Shown here: positions 6,476-15,135 of the stretch, in pieces
How positions within the stretch are numbered: position 1 is the stretch's first letter
Layout of the letters: each line of letters starts with the position of its first letter
Source: CAZVCJ01 sp964625745
GTDB taxonomy: Bacteria > Chloroflexota > Anaerolineae > VGOG01
NCBI GenBank assembly: GCA_964625745.1
Contig: CAZVCJ010000002.1
Location: 1 to 64,000, forward strand
Direction: 5' to 3'
DNA length: 64,000 nucleotides
The notes under the pieces: model-generated
Databases searched by the model: none
What the model saw: only the letters and a program-made list of their open reading frames with translations
What the model was told of the DNA's origin: nothing
Position numbers and translations under genes: made by a program

Positions 6476-7515
6476 ACGTGTCTATCGTCGGCGCGTCCGG
6501 ATACGTCGGAGGAGAGCTGCTGCGGCTGCTGCTGGATCATCCTGAGGTGGAGGTGAAACAGGCCACCTCGGAGAGCTACGCCGGCCAGCCGGCCCACTTT
6601 CTGCACCCCAACCTCAGGGGGCGGACGAGCCTGTGCCTGGTGAGTCTGCAGGAGCTGGAGCCGTGCGACGTGCTCTTCGCCGCCCTCCCCCACGGCCAGG
6701 TGGCCCCGCGCATCGAGGAGTTCGCCGCCGTCGCCGAGCGGATCGTGGACCTGAGCGCCGATTTCCGCCTCCACGATCCGGCCGATTATCCCCGCTGGTA
6801 CGGCTGGGAGCACCCGGCTCCCCAATGGCTGCCCCGCTTCGTCTACGGCTTGCCGGAGCTCCATCGAGAGGCACTGCGGGAGGCCCGCTACGCCAGTGGC
6901 GTGGGCTGCAACGCTACGGTCATCAATCTGGCCCTGTGGCCGCTCTATCGCGCCGGGGTGATCGGCAAGACGGTGGTGGAGGTCAAGGTCGGCTCCTCGG
7001 AGGGGGGCGCCAAACTCACCCGCGCCTCGCATCACTCGGAGCGCAGCCACGTCGTCCGTTCCTACGCTCCCACCACCCATCGTCACCTGGCCGAGATGCT
7101 GCAAGAACTGACCGACGATGGGCGACGGCCCGACATCCACATGTCGGTCACCTCCGTGGAGCTAGTGCGCGGGGCACTGGCCACGGCGCACTGTTTCCTC
7201 ACCGAAGACGGCTGGCGCTTAGGCGAAAAGGACGTCTGGCAACTGTATCGCCAGGCTTACGGGGACGAGCCCTTCGTCCGCATCGTCAAATACCGCAGGG
7301 GGTTCTATCGCTACCCGGAGCCCAAGATCCTGGCCGGCTCCAACTACTGCGACATCGGTTTCGAGAGGGAGGAGGGGAGCGACCGGCTGGTGGTCATCTC
7401 CGCCCTGGACAATCTGATGAAGGGAGCAGCCGGTACGGCGGTGCAAGCGATGAACGTGATGTGTGGATTCCCCGAAACGACAGGGCTGGAGTTTCCGGGG
7501 TTGCATCCCATTTAG
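6469..7515 (+). CDS. lysY: LysW-aminoadipyl/glutamyl phosphate reductase
   Basis: NADPH-dependent reductase making the LysW-bound semialdehyde; homologue of ArgC. 348 aa. N-terminal Rossmann motif VGASGYVGGELLRLLL, the LFAALPHGQVAP block, catalytic Cys in YASGVGCNATVINLALWPL, the VKVGSSEGGAKLTRASHHSERS segment and the late ALDNLMKGAAGTAVQAMN helix are all present. The ATG overlaps the end of the second lysX (ATGTTAA). It could equally be called argC; the LysW context favours lysY. Confidence 0.93.
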   Translation: MLNVSIVGASGYVGGELLRLLLDHPEVEVKQATSESYAGQPAHFLHPNLRGRTSLCLVSLQELEPCDVLFAALPHGQVAPRIEEFAAVAERIVDLSADFRLHDPADYPRWYGWEHPAPQWLPRFVYGLPELHREALREARYASGVGCNATVINLALWPLYRAGVIGKTVVEVKVGSSEGGAKLTRASHHSERSHVVRSYAPTTHRHLAEMLQELTDDGRRPDIHMSVTSVELVRGALATAHCFLTEDGWRLGEKDVWQLYRQAYGDEPFVRIVKYRRGFYRYPEPKILAGSNYCDIGFEREEGSDRLVVISALDNLMKGAAGTAVQAMNVMCGFPETTGLEFPGLHPI

Positions 7516-7593
7516 CCCCTCTCCCCCACCCCCAACCCCCTCTCCCTCTCCCAACATTGGGAGAGGGAGAGGGGGCGCAGGGGGAGGGGATGA
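7516..7593. repeat. GC-rich palindrome between lysY and lysZ
   Basis: CCCCCTCTCCCTCTCCCAA (7536-7554), a two-base loop, then its exact complement (7557-7575): a perfect 19-bp inverted repeat in the 97-base lysY-lysZ gap. It is related in style to the palindrome inside trmD and may add an RNA hairpin between the two cistrons. Confidence 0.85.
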
Positions 7594-7612
7594 GGGCAAT
7601 GAGGTGGAGATT

Positions 7613-8416
7613 ATGATCGTCGTCAAGATCGGTGGGGCGGAGGGGTTGGGCATCGAGCCGCTCTGCGCCGATGTCGCCCATTTGATCGGGAGCGGTGAGC
7701 AGATGGTGCTCGTCCACGGCGGCTCCCACCAGACCAACGTCATCTCCGAGAAATTGGGTCACCCACCCCGCTTCGTCACCTCGGCCTCAGGCCACGTCAG
7801 CCGCTACACTGACCGGGAGACACTGGAGATCTTCGCCATGGTGGTGGCGGGACGGGTGAACAAGCTGCTGGTGGAGCAGTTGCAGGGGCTGGGGGTCAAC
7901 GCCGTAGGGCTGTCGGGGCCCGATGGTCGGCTGCTGGCAGGGCGGCGGAAGTCAAGTCTGAAGATCGTGGAGAGCGGCAAGCGAAAGGTGCTGCGTGACG
8001 AGTGGAGCGGCGTCATCCAAGAGGTCAACGTCTCCTTGCTGAAGCTGCTCCTCGACCACGGCTACACGCCGGTCATCGCCCCGCTGGCCATCAGCCACGA
8101 GGGGGAGATGGTCAACGTGGACGGGGACCGGGCGGCAGCGGCCGTGGCTGTAGCGCTGCAAGCCGAGACGCTCATCCTGCTGTCCAACGTCCCCGGCCTG
8201 CTGCGGGATTTTCCCGACGAGAGCTCGCTGACCCACCGCATCGGGCACGGGGAGGTGGAGGCCCACTTTCCCTATGCCCAGGGGCGGATGAAGAAGAAGC
8301 TGCTGGGGGCCAGGGAGGCGCTGGAGGGGGGAGCGGGCCGGGTGATCCTCGGCGACGGACGGATCGAAGCGCCGGTCAGCCAGGCGCTGGCGGGCAGAGG
8401 GACGGTGATTGAATGA
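7613..8416 (+). CDS. lysZ: LysW-aminoadipate/glutamate kinase
   Basis: Phosphorylates the LysW-bound side-chain carboxylate; amino-acid kinase fold, homologue of ArgB. The start chosen is the ATG at 7613 (MIVVKIGGAEG) after GAGGTGGAG, giving 267 aa; the frame stays open further upstream only because the preceding palindrome has no stop. Visible: N-terminal VVKIGG, LVHGGSHQTN, the substrate region VNAVGLSGPDGRLLAG, NVDGDRAAAAVAVAL and the lysine-containing FPYAQGRMKKKLLGA. The end overlaps lysJ (ATGA). Confidence 0.93.
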   Translation: MIVVKIGGAEGLGIEPLCADVAHLIGSGEQMVLVHGGSHQTNVISEKLGHPPRFVTSASGHVSRYTDRETLEIFAMVVAGRVNKLLVEQLQGLGVNAVGLSGPDGRLLAGRRKSSLKIVESGKRKVLRDEWSGVIQEVNVSLLKLLLDHGYTPVIAPLAISHEGEMVNVDGDRAAAAVAVALQAETLILLSNVPGLLRDFPDESSLTHRIGHGEVEAHFPYAQGRMKKKLLGAREALEGGAGRVILGDGRIEAPVSQALAGRGTVIE

Positions 8417-9654
8417 CAAAGCAGCGAAGCAGCGAATCAGCGAATGAGCGAATGAGCGAATCAGCAAATCAGCAAATCGGCAACTGGGACGAGTTGGAGG
8501 CCCGCTATACCAGTGGCGTGTATGTCAAGCGGCCTCTGGTCATCGTGCGGGGGGAAGGGGCCAGGGTGTGGGACGCCCAGGGGCGGGCGTACATTGATTG
8601 CGTGGGCGGGCACGGGGTGGCAAACGTCGGCCATTGTCATCCCAAGGTGGTGGCGGCCATCAAGGAGCAGGCCGAGAAGTTGATCACCTGTCCCGAAAGC
8701 TTCTACAACGACCGCCGAGCGGAGTTGCAGGCCGAACTGGTGCGCATCGCGCCCCCGGAGCTGGAGCGGGTGTTTCTGTGCAACTCCGGCACCGAGGCCG
8801 TGGAGGGGGCCATTAAGTTCGCCCGCCTGGTTACTGGCCGTCCGGGCATTATCGCTGCCAGGAACGGCTTTCACGGCCGCACCTTCGGGGCACTATCAGC
8901 CACCTGGCGGGCCGAGTACCGCCAACCCTTTGAGCCGTTGCTACCGGGCTTCGCCCACGTACCATACAACGAGCTTGCGGCGATGGAGGAGACCCTTGAC
9001 CAGGATGTTGCCGCCGTCATTCTGGAGGTAGTGCAGGGGGAGAGTGGTGTCATCGTCGGCGACGGCGATTATCTGCGGGGTGTGCAGAGGCTTTGCCAGG
9101 AGCGAGGGGCGCTGTTCATCGTGGACGAGGTGCAGACGGGCTTCGGGCGTACGGGCCGCATGTTTGCCTGCCAGCATCACGGCCTGGAGCCTGATCTAAT
9201 GTGCCTGGCCAAGGCCATCGCTGGCGGAATACCGATGGGCGCGGTGCTGCTCGGTCCCCGCGTGGGGGAGCTGCCAAGTAGAGTGCACGGCTCGACCTTC
9301 GGCGGCAATCCGCTGGCCTGCGCTGCGGCCCTGGCCGCCATTCGTACCATCGAGGAAGAGGCTCTGCCGCAACGAGCAGAGGAGCTAGGGGACTATTTTC
9401 TCTCCCGTCTGCGGGACGTGGATTCACCCCTCATCCGGGAAGTGCGAGGGCTTGGGCTGATGGTCGCCATCGAGCTAAAGCGCCGGGTCAAGCTCTACCT
9501 GGAGGCGCTGATGGAACGAGGGGTATTGGCCCTGTCGGCGGGCCCCATCGTGATGCGCTTTCTGCCGCCGCTGGTCATCAGCCAGGAGGAGTTGGAGACC
9601 GTCGTCCAGGCCGTGGAAGAGGTGTTGTCGTCTGGAGGGAACGAGAATGGATAA
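8413..9654 (+). CDS. lysJ: LysW-lysine/ornithine aminotransferase
   Basis: PLP-dependent class III aminotransferase converting the LysW-bound semialdehyde to LysW-lysine or LysW-ornithine; ArgD homologue. 413 aa. Visible: YIDCVGGHGVANVGHCHP, FLCNSGTEAVEGAIKFAR, NGFHGRTFGALSAT, the IVDEVQTGFGRTG block and the PLP lysine in LMCLAKAIAGGIPMGAVL. The first roughly 22 residues are low complexity and come from a DNA repeat (AGCGAATCAGCGAATGAGCG, about 8420-8480) that lies between the start codon and conserved GNWDELEARY. The start overlaps lysZ. Confidence 0.93.
   Translation: MTKQRSSESANERMSESANQQIGNWDELEARYTSGVYVKRPLVIVRGEGARVWDAQGRAYIDCVGGHGVANVGHCHPKVVAAIKEQAEKLITCPESFYNDRRAELQAELVRIAPPELERVFLCNSGTEAVEGAIKFARLVTGRPGIIAARNGFHGRTFGALSATWRAEYRQPFEPLLPGFAHVPYNELAAMEETLDQDVAAVILEVVQGESGVIVGDGDYLRGVQRLCQERGALFIVDEVQTGFGRTGRMFACQHHGLEPDLMCLAKAIAGGIPMGAVLLGPRVGELPSRVHGSTFGGNPLACAAALAAIRTIEEEALPQRAEELGDYFLSRLRDVDSPLIREVRGLGLMVAIELKRRVKLYLEALMERGVLALSAGPIVMRFLPPLVISQEELETVVQAVEEVLSSGGNENG
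8420..8480. repeat. AGCGAATCAGCGAATGAGCG tandem phrases at the lysJ 5' end
   Basis: Six or so variants of GAATCAGC/GAATGAGC in a row, translated as the Ser/Glu/Asn-rich N-terminus of lysJ. It resembles the other phrase-like repeats in the window and is not part of the conserved aminotransferase. Confidence 0.7.
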
Positions 9655-10678
9655 ACTGGCGCTGCTAAGGGAGATGCTGGAAATCTACAGCCCTTCGGGG
9701 AAGGAAGGAGAGATGGCGGCCTACCTGGTGACACAGATGAGGGTCCTGGGCTTCCACGCTTACCAGGACGCGGTGGGCAACGCTATCGGCGTGCTGGGAG
9801 AAGGCGAAAACGAGATCGTGCTGCTGGGACATATAGACACCGTCGAGGGGTTCATTCCTATCCGTCTGGAAGATGGCCATCTCTATGGGCGGGGGGCGGT
9901 AGATGCCAAGGGGCCACTGGCCACCTTCATCTTGGCGGCAGCGCGGGTGGGGCCTTTGCCAGATAAGCGCATCGTGGTGGTGGGCGCCATCGAAGAGGAG
10001 GCGCATTCAAAAGGGGCGCGTTACCTGTTGAACAGCTTCTCCCCTCAGACGGTGGTCATCGGCGAGCCGAGCGGGTGGCAGCACGTGACCCTGGGTTACA
10101 AAGGCCGCCTGCTGGTGACCTATCGCCTGGCCGCGCCCACGCGGCACAGCACGGCACAGGGACCGTCAGGCTCGGAGCGGGCCATCGAGTTCTGGAATCG
10201 CCTGACCGACTACGCCCAAGAGTTCAACCAGGGCGAGCGCTTTCGCTTCCACACTCTGGACTCCTCGCTGCACCGCATCACCGCGCACAACGGCGGTTTC
10301 GAGGAGGAAGTGACTATGGATATGACCCTGCGCATACCCTTTGGCCTGGATCTGCCCTCCCTGAAGGAACACATGCGACAGTGGGCCAACGGAGCCGCTG
10401 TGGGCTTCAGCGGCGAGGACGTGCCCTACAAGGCAGGCAAGAACAATCCCCTGGTGAGAGCGTTCCTGCGAGCCATCCGCGCCAGGGACGGACGTCCCAC
10501 CTTCAAGTTGAAGCTGGGCACCTCGGACATGAACACCGTCGGCCCGGTGTGGGACTGCCCCATCGTGGCCTACGGTCCCGGCGACTCCTCCCTCGACCAC
10601 ACGCCGGATGAGCACATCCGGGTGGAGGAGTTTTACCAGGCGATAGAGGTGATGGAGGAAGTGATCCGGGAAACGTAA
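9647..10678 (+). CDS. lysK: LysW-lysine/ornithine carboxypeptidase
   Basis: M20-family zinc hydrolase releasing lysine or ornithine from LysW; ArgE/DapE relative. 343 aa. Metal ligands are visible: His/Asp in VLLGHIDTVEG, Asp in YGRGAVDAKGPLATFI, the EEEAHSKGARYLL catalytic Glu pair, and the C-terminal His in SSLDHTPDEHI. SGKEGEMAAYL near the start fits the family. The ATG overlaps the end of lysJ by eight bases. With argG and argH following, the released product here is most likely ornithine. Confidence 0.92.
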   Translation: MDKLALLREMLEIYSPSGKEGEMAAYLVTQMRVLGFHAYQDAVGNAIGVLGEGENEIVLLGHIDTVEGFIPIRLEDGHLYGRGAVDAKGPLATFILAAARVGPLPDKRIVVVGAIEEEAHSKGARYLLNSFSPQTVVIGEPSGWQHVTLGYKGRLLVTYRLAAPTRHSTAQGPSGSERAIEFWNRLTDYAQEFNQGERFRFHTLDSSLHRITAHNGGFEEEVTMDMTLRIPFGLDLPSLKEHMRQWANGAAVGFSGEDVPYKAGKNNPLVRAFLRAIRARDGRPTFKLKLGTSDMNTVGPVWDCPIVAYGPGDSSLDHTPDEHIRVEEFYQAIEVMEEVIRET

Positions 10679-10733
10679 AACTGAAACGTAATCCGTTGCT
10701 TACGTTTTACGCTTCACGTTTCACGTTTTACGC
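10671..10733. repeat. AAACGTAAAAC...TCACGTTTTACG dyad repeat
   Basis: Phrases AAACGTAAAACTGAAACG followed by TACGTTTTACGCTTCACG make an imperfect hairpin that starts in the last codons of lysK and fills the lysK-argG gap. Shorter relatives lie at about 30608-30630 and 63505-63530. Confidence 0.65.
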
Positions 10734-10760
10734 AGAAAACGAATGAGGAGGAAACACACG

Positions 10761-12008
10761 ATGAAAAAAGTTGTTTTGGCCTACTCGGGCGGACTGGACA
10801 CCTCGGTGATTCTGGTCTGGCTGAAGGAGCGCTACGGCTGTGAGGTGATCACCCTCACCGCCGACGTGGGCCAGGGAGAGGAATTGGAGGGGTTAGAGGA
10901 GAAGGCTCTCTCCACAGGAGCCAGCAGAGCCTACATTGAGGACCTGCGCGAGGAGTTCCTGATGGAGTACGCCTTCCCCACCATGATGGCCGGGGCCGTC
11001 TACGAGCGACAGTACCTGCTGGGCACCTCCTTCGCCCGGCCGATCATCGCCAAACGACAGGTGGAGATTGCCGAGCTGGAAGGCGCCGACGCCGTATCCC
11101 ACGGCTGCACCGGCAAGGGCAACGACCAGGTGCGTTTCGAGCTGACCTACAAGGCCCTCAATCCCCGGCTGAAGGTCATCGCACCCTGGCGGGAATGGGA
11201 CATCCGCTCGCGGGAGGATGCGTTGGCCTACGCTGCGGCCCACGACGTGCCGGTGGCGGCCACCGAGCGCTCCATCTACAGCCGCGACCGCAACATCTGG
11301 CACCTGAGCCACGAGGGCGGCATCCTGGAAAATCCCTGGCAGGAGCCGGAGGAAGAGATGTTCGTGCTCACCGTGGCCCCCGAGGCCGCACCCGACGAGT
11401 CGCTCTACCTGGAGGTTGACTTCAAGGAGGGCATACCCAAGCGCATTGACGGCGTGGCCTATGGCCCAGTGGAGTTGCTGACCCGGCTGAACGAGTTGGG
11501 CGGTGCGCACGGCGTGGGGCGGGCAGATTTGGTGGAAAACCGCCTGGTGGGGATGAAGTCGCGCGGCGTGTACGAGACCCCCGGCGGCACCATCCTCTAC
11601 ACCGCTCACCGCGGCCTGGAGAGTATCTGCCTCGACCGGGAGACGCTGCACTACAAAGACGTCATCGCCCAGCGCTACGCGGAGCTGGTCTACTACGGCC
11701 AGTGGTTCACGCCGCTGCGGGAGGCGCTGGATATTTTCGTGCGCCAGACGCAGGAGCCCGTCACCGGCACCGTGCGCCTGAAGCTGTACAAGGGCAGTTG
11801 TACCGTAGTCGGGCGCAAGTCCCCCTACAGCCTCTATCGCGAGGATTACGCCACCTTCGGTGAAGAGGACGTCTACGACCAGGCAGATGCCCAGGGGTTC
11901 ATCAACCTCTTTGGCCTGCCGCTGAAGGTCAAGGCGCTGCTGGACATCGAGGGGCTGGGAATCTCCGACTATCGCTCGCCCAACTATACCAAGTTCAAGC
12001 GAGACTAG
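10761..12008 (+). CDS. argG: argininosuccinate synthase
   Basis: Joins citrulline and aspartate with ATP to argininosuccinate. Start at the ATG of 10761 (MKKVVLAYSGG) because GAGGAGG precedes it at normal spacing; an in-frame ATG at 10743 lies inside that ribosome site. 415 aa. Visible: ATP motif AYSGGLDTSVI, YLLGTSFARPIIAKRQ, HGCTGKGNDQVRFE, SIYSRDRNIWHLSHEGG and the late YKGSCTVVGRKSPYSLY. Its presence, with argH, marks this LysW operon as mainly an arginine operon. Confidence 0.96.
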   Translation: MKKVVLAYSGGLDTSVILVWLKERYGCEVITLTADVGQGEELEGLEEKALSTGASRAYIEDLREEFLMEYAFPTMMAGAVYERQYLLGTSFARPIIAKRQVEIAELEGADAVSHGCTGKGNDQVRFELTYKALNPRLKVIAPWREWDIRSREDALAYAAAHDVPVAATERSIYSRDRNIWHLSHEGGILENPWQEPEEEMFVLTVAPEAAPDESLYLEVDFKEGIPKRIDGVAYGPVELLTRLNELGGAHGVGRADLVENRLVGMKSRGVYETPGGTILYTAHRGLESICLDRETLHYKDVIAQRYAELVYYGQWFTPLREALDIFVRQTQEPVTGTVRLKLYKGSCTVVGRKSPYSLYREDYATFGEEDVYDQADAQGFINLFGLPLKVKALLDIEGLGISDYRSPNYTKFKRD

Positions 12009-12120
12009 GCAGGTTCCGGGTTTGGGGTTTCGAGTTTCGGTGGGGTAACGAGTAACAAGTCAACGAGGTAACGAGGCAAAGAGCAACTCGTCAACCCGTT
12101 ACTCGTTGACTCGTTACTCA
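12009..12120. repeat. GGTAACGAGTAACAAG...CTCGTTGACTCGTTACTC dyad repeat
   Basis: The argG-argH gap starts with GGGTTTGGGGTTTCGAG phrases (12019-12038) and then a hairpin built from GTAACGAGTCAACGAG-like phrases and their complement (12043-12120). The same family lies at 29308-29390, 40376-40430 (one arm), 50361-50430 and 55614-55688. No gene is present in this gap. Confidence 0.75.
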
Positions 12121-12134
12121 CACCAGGGGGAAGG

Positions 12135-13556
12135 ATGAAACTATGGGGCGGACGATTCGAGGGAGCCACTGACGACCTCATGGAGCGCTTCAATGCCTCC
12201 ATCGGCTTCGACTGGCGGCTGTGGGCGGCGGACATCGAGGGCAGCATGGCCTACGCCAGGGCGCTGGAACGCGCCGGGCTGCTCACCGCTGACGAGCGGG
12301 ATCAGCTTATCCAGGGGTTGGAGGCGGTGGCGCGGGAGTTCGAGGCCGGTGAGTTTGAGTTCGCGCCCTCGGACGAGGACATCCACACCGCCGTCGAGCG
12401 GCGGCTGGGGGAATTGATCGGCGACCCTCTTGCTACCAAGGGGCGTCCTCGCCCCGACTCGATAGGCTTAGGGCAGGCCGTGGCGGGCAAACTGCACACC
12501 GGGCGCAGCCGCAACGATCAGGTGGCTACCGACCTGCGGCTCTACCTGATGCGGGATATCCCGGCTCTGCGCCAGCGGCTCGGCGAGCTGCAAGAAGCCA
12601 TCCTCGCCAGGGCGGAGCAGCACCTGGACGTCATCATGCCCGGCTACACGCACTTGCAGCGGGCGCAGCCGGTGCTGTTCAGTCACTGGTTAATGAGCTA
12701 CTTCTGGATGCTGCAGCGGGATCGGGAACGGCTGGACGACCTGGAGGAGCGCGTGGCCGTGCTGCCGCTGGGCGCGGGCGCACTGGCCGGCCACGCCCTG
12801 GGCATTGACCGCCACTTCCTGGCCGCCGAATTGGGCTTCCTCGCGGTCTGCGAGAACAGCCTCGACGCCGTGTCGGACCGCGATTTCGTGGCCGAGTTCC
12901 TGTTCTGGGCCGCGCTGCTGCAAACCCACCTCAGCCGCCTGGCCGAGGACCTGATCTTATGGTCGTCGGCGGAGTTCGGCTTCGTGGAGCTGGACGACGC
13001 CTATGCCACCGGCTCTAGCCTCATGCCGCAAAAAAAGAACCCCGACTCGCTGGAGTTGCTGCGGGGCAAGGTGGGGCGCATGGTGGGGCACCTGGTGGCC
13101 TTGCTGACTACCCTCAAGGGGCTGCCCTCGACCTACAACAAGGACCTGCAGGAGGACAAGGAGCCACTGTTCGATGCCTTGGACACGCTACAGTTGGCGC
13201 TGCCGGTGGCGGCGGGCGTGGTGCGCACCCTGAAGGTCAACGCCGAAGCCATGGCCGCCGCCCTCGACGACGCCATGCTGGCCACCGACCTGGCCGACTA
13301 TTTGGTGCACCGAGGCGTCCCCTTCCGCCAGAGCCACGAGCTGGTAGGCCGCGCAGTGCGCCGGGCCGAAACGCTGGGCTTGCCGCTGCGCGAGCTGCCA
13401 CTGGCCGAGTTCCAGGCCATCTCTGGCGTCTTTGACCCCGGCCTCTACGCGGTGTTTGACCACCGGCGGTCAGTTGAGGCGAGAATTTCCTACGGCGGCA
13501 CAGCCACGGCCGCCGTCCGCCAGCAAATCGAGCTTGCCCGGTCAGTAAGCTCGTGA
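12135..13556 (+). CDS. argH: argininosuccinate lyase
   Basis: Cleaves argininosuccinate to arginine and fumarate. 473 aa, normal length. Begins MKLWGGRFEGATDDLMERFNAS; HTGRSRNDQVATDLRLY, MPGYTHLQRAQPVLFSHW and the superfamily signature GSSLMPQKKNPDS are intact. Start ATG after GGGGGAAGG, behind a repeat hairpin. Last gene of the plus-strand operon; the next genes are convergent. Confidence 0.96.
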   Translation: MKLWGGRFEGATDDLMERFNASIGFDWRLWAADIEGSMAYARALERAGLLTADERDQLIQGLEAVAREFEAGEFEFAPSDEDIHTAVERRLGELIGDPLATKGRPRPDSIGLGQAVAGKLHTGRSRNDQVATDLRLYLMRDIPALRQRLGELQEAILARAEQHLDVIMPGYTHLQRAQPVLFSHWLMSYFWMLQRDRERLDDLEERVAVLPLGAGALAGHALGIDRHFLAAELGFLAVCENSLDAVSDRDFVAEFLFWAALLQTHLSRLAEDLILWSSAEFGFVELDDAYATGSSLMPQKKNPDSLELLRGKVGRMVGHLVALLTTLKGLPSTYNKDLQEDKEPLFDALDTLQLALPVAAGVVRTLKVNAEAMAAALDDAMLATDLADYLVHRGVPFRQSHELVGRAVRRAETLGLPLRELPLAEFQAISGVFDPGLYAVFDHRRSVEARISYGGTATAAVRQQIELARSVSS

Positions 13557-13646
13557 GAGCAGGTGGCGGTTGCCGATGCGCACGTTGGTCAGGCCGGCGG
13601 CACGGGCGGCGGCCTCAGCGGCATTGGCAGGTGCAAGAACAAGTAG
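13542..13646 (-). pseudogene. remnant of a gene 3' end, possibly a radical-SAM-type protein
   Basis: On the minus strand a frame reads VLAPANAAEAAARAAG then LTNVRIGNRHLLSRAY and a stop inside the argH 3' end. This looks like a real C-terminus; GLxNVxIGN endings occur in radical-SAM activase-like proteins. The frame is closed by a stop about 35 codons upstream, so only a fragment remains. Identification is tentative. Confidence 0.25.
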
Positions 13647-13668
13647 AGCACAACTGGCTTATGGCTCC

Positions 13669-15132
13669 TCACTCCACTACCATCTCCACCGGCGGTTCGA
13701 CGCCACGGCTGTCGGGCGTGTAGTAGTCGTAGGCCACAGAACGGGGCACCCTGGCTCGCAGCGGGAAGCGAGCCCGCAAGCGGTAGCCGAACTCCACCAG
13801 CCGCCCCGATTCCAGGTCCTCCAGGTAGACGATGATCTGCCGGCCGGTCAGCTCGTAGCGGGAGATGATCTCTTTCTCGACCAGGGCGTCCAGGTCCTCG
13901 CTCAGCACGGCGAATCCTGGCGGCAGCCCCAGGTCCACCAGCACCATGCGCGCTACCCCCGGTGTCTGCAATGTCACCTGCACCTGCACGCCGACCTCCT
14001 CGTTCACCTCCAACCGGGTCTGGTCGTAGCGCACGCGGACGTCCAGCGCCTCTTTGCCCGGCGTCGGCTCCGGGATCAGCTCCCAGGGGAGGTAGTAGCG
14101 GGCGGTGATCTGGTACATCACTGCCCCCTCCCCCTCTATCTCCAGGGCCACAGTGTTGTCGCCGGGGCGAGCGCCATCGCTGCGTCCTGAGCCTGCCGAA
14201 GGGGTGAAGGTGCGCAGGTGCACCACATCGGCGTTCTCAGGGGTGATGTGCACCGGGTCGGTTTCTTCGCCGTTCAGCGAGACGCGCACCGTCGCCTGGC
14301 CGCCGCCGGGCTCCTCCGCCGCCAGTAGCATGGCCTTCAGCGACAGGATGGTGGCCTGGGTGGTCTGCCAGGTGCCAAAGCTGTCCTTCTGGGACACCAG
14401 GTAGTTGATGGCTCCCTGCACCACGTCGGGGTAGGCGTTGGCCCGTAGCATGGCGTAGGCCACCAGTGCGGTGGTCTCGATGCTGGCCACGTTTCCCTGC
14501 CCACCCATGAACGAGGGAACATCGCTGGTCCAGTAGATGCGATCCCCTTCCACCACTTTGCTCGCTTCCAGTTGGGCCAGCACCTGACGGGTGAAGGCCC
14601 CCTGGGGATCGCCCGCCGCCAGGGCGTTGGCAGCCAGCGCCAGGGCATAGGCGTCATCGGAGAGGTCCAGGAACTCGCGAACGTAGCTCAGCCCCCGCAT
14701 CACCTCCGGTCGGTCTTCGTAGCCAGCCTCGGCCAGTGCCCAGACCACGTAGGCGGTGACCGGCACCTGGCTGTCCATCAACCGCTCCCAGCCGCTCTCG
14801 ATGGTCAGTCCCTCCAGCGGCCAGGAGCCGTCGGACTGCTGACGAGACATCAGCCACTCCGCCGTCCGCTCGATGAGGGCCGGGTCCACGTAGTGGACGC
14901 GAGCCATGTCGCTGAATTCCATCAGGCCGTAGGCGGTGAGCATGAGCTGGGCCGGGGGCTGGCCGAACAGGGAGAAGCCTCCGCCGTCCACTTCGAAGGT
15001 CAGCAATCGCTGGTATCCCGTGGCTATGTACCGTTCCGCCTCCATCTGAATCTCCGGGGTCGTCTGATCTGTGCGCTTCAGGTAGTCCAGGACGAGAACA
15101 TTCGGGTACGTCACCGACGTACTTTGCTCAAA
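13669..15132 (-). CDS. alpha-2-macroglobulin-like protein, C-terminal part (after in-frame TGA)
   Basis: Continues without frameshift from the N-terminal part, directly after the TGA at 15133-15135: FEQSTSVTYPNVLVLDY follows. Family members read G-C-F-E-Q here, where the Cys and Gln form the internal thioester. About 487 residues cover the helical thioester-containing domain (alternating helices with GFSLFGQPPAQLMLTAYGLM and SRQQSDGSWP) and a beta-sandwich receptor-type domain at the end. A repeat-encoded insert (FTPSAGSGRSDGARPG) lies near 14181-14204. If TGA stops translation, a GTG at 15114 is the only nearby restart and has no evident ribosome site, so a separate gene is unlikely. Confidence 0.85.
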   Translation of the reverse strand, partial: FEQSTSVTYPNVLVLDYLKRTDQTTPEIQMEAERYIATGYQRLLTFEVDGGGFSLFGQPPAQLMLTAYGLMEFSDMARVHYVDPALIERTAEWLMSRQQSDGSWPLEGLTIESGWERLMDSQVPVTAYVVWALAEAGYEDRPEVMRGLSYVREFLDLSDDAYALALAANALAAGDPQGAFTRQVLAQLEASKVVEGDRIYWTSDVPSFMGGQGNVASIETTALVAYAMLRANAYPDVVQGAINYLVSQKDSFGTWQTTQATILSLKAMLLAAEEPGGGQATVRVSLNGEETDPVHITPENADVVHLRTFTPSAGSGRSDGARPGDNTVALEIEGEGAVMYQITARYYLPWELIPEPTPGKEALDVRVRYDQTRLEVNEEVGVQVQVTLQTPGVARMVLVDLGLPPGFAVLSEDLDALVEKEIISRYELTGRQIIVYLEDLESGRLVEFGYRLRARFPLRARVPRSVAYDYYTPDSRGVEPPVEMVVE

Positions 15133-15135
15133 TCA
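15106..15135 (-). promoter_or_regulatory. candidate bacterial SECIS hairpin after TGA in the macroglobulin gene
   Basis: Reading the minus strand: TGA (15135-15133), ten bases, GTACGTC, loop GGT, GACGTAC. The stem is a perfect 7 bp, the loop starts with GG, and 17 bases separate TGA from the loop. These values fall within the published bacterial SECIS model as I recall it (G in the first two loop positions, about 16-37 bases from the UGA). It could also be chance structure. Confidence 0.4.

Noticed and set aside
7463..7612. Upstream extension of the lysZ reading frame
   Set aside because: It translates the GC-rich palindrome and the lysY end; the ATG at 7613 has a ribosome site and gives the normal LysZ N-terminus.
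13570..14190. 206-codon plus-strand ORF after argH
   Set aside because: Shadow of the macroglobulin C-terminal part; no recognised protein features.
15133..15135. TGA read as tryptophan (code change)
   Set aside because: Other genes in the window use TGA as a normal stop (for example lysW, lysZ and argH), and the family has Cys, not Trp, here.
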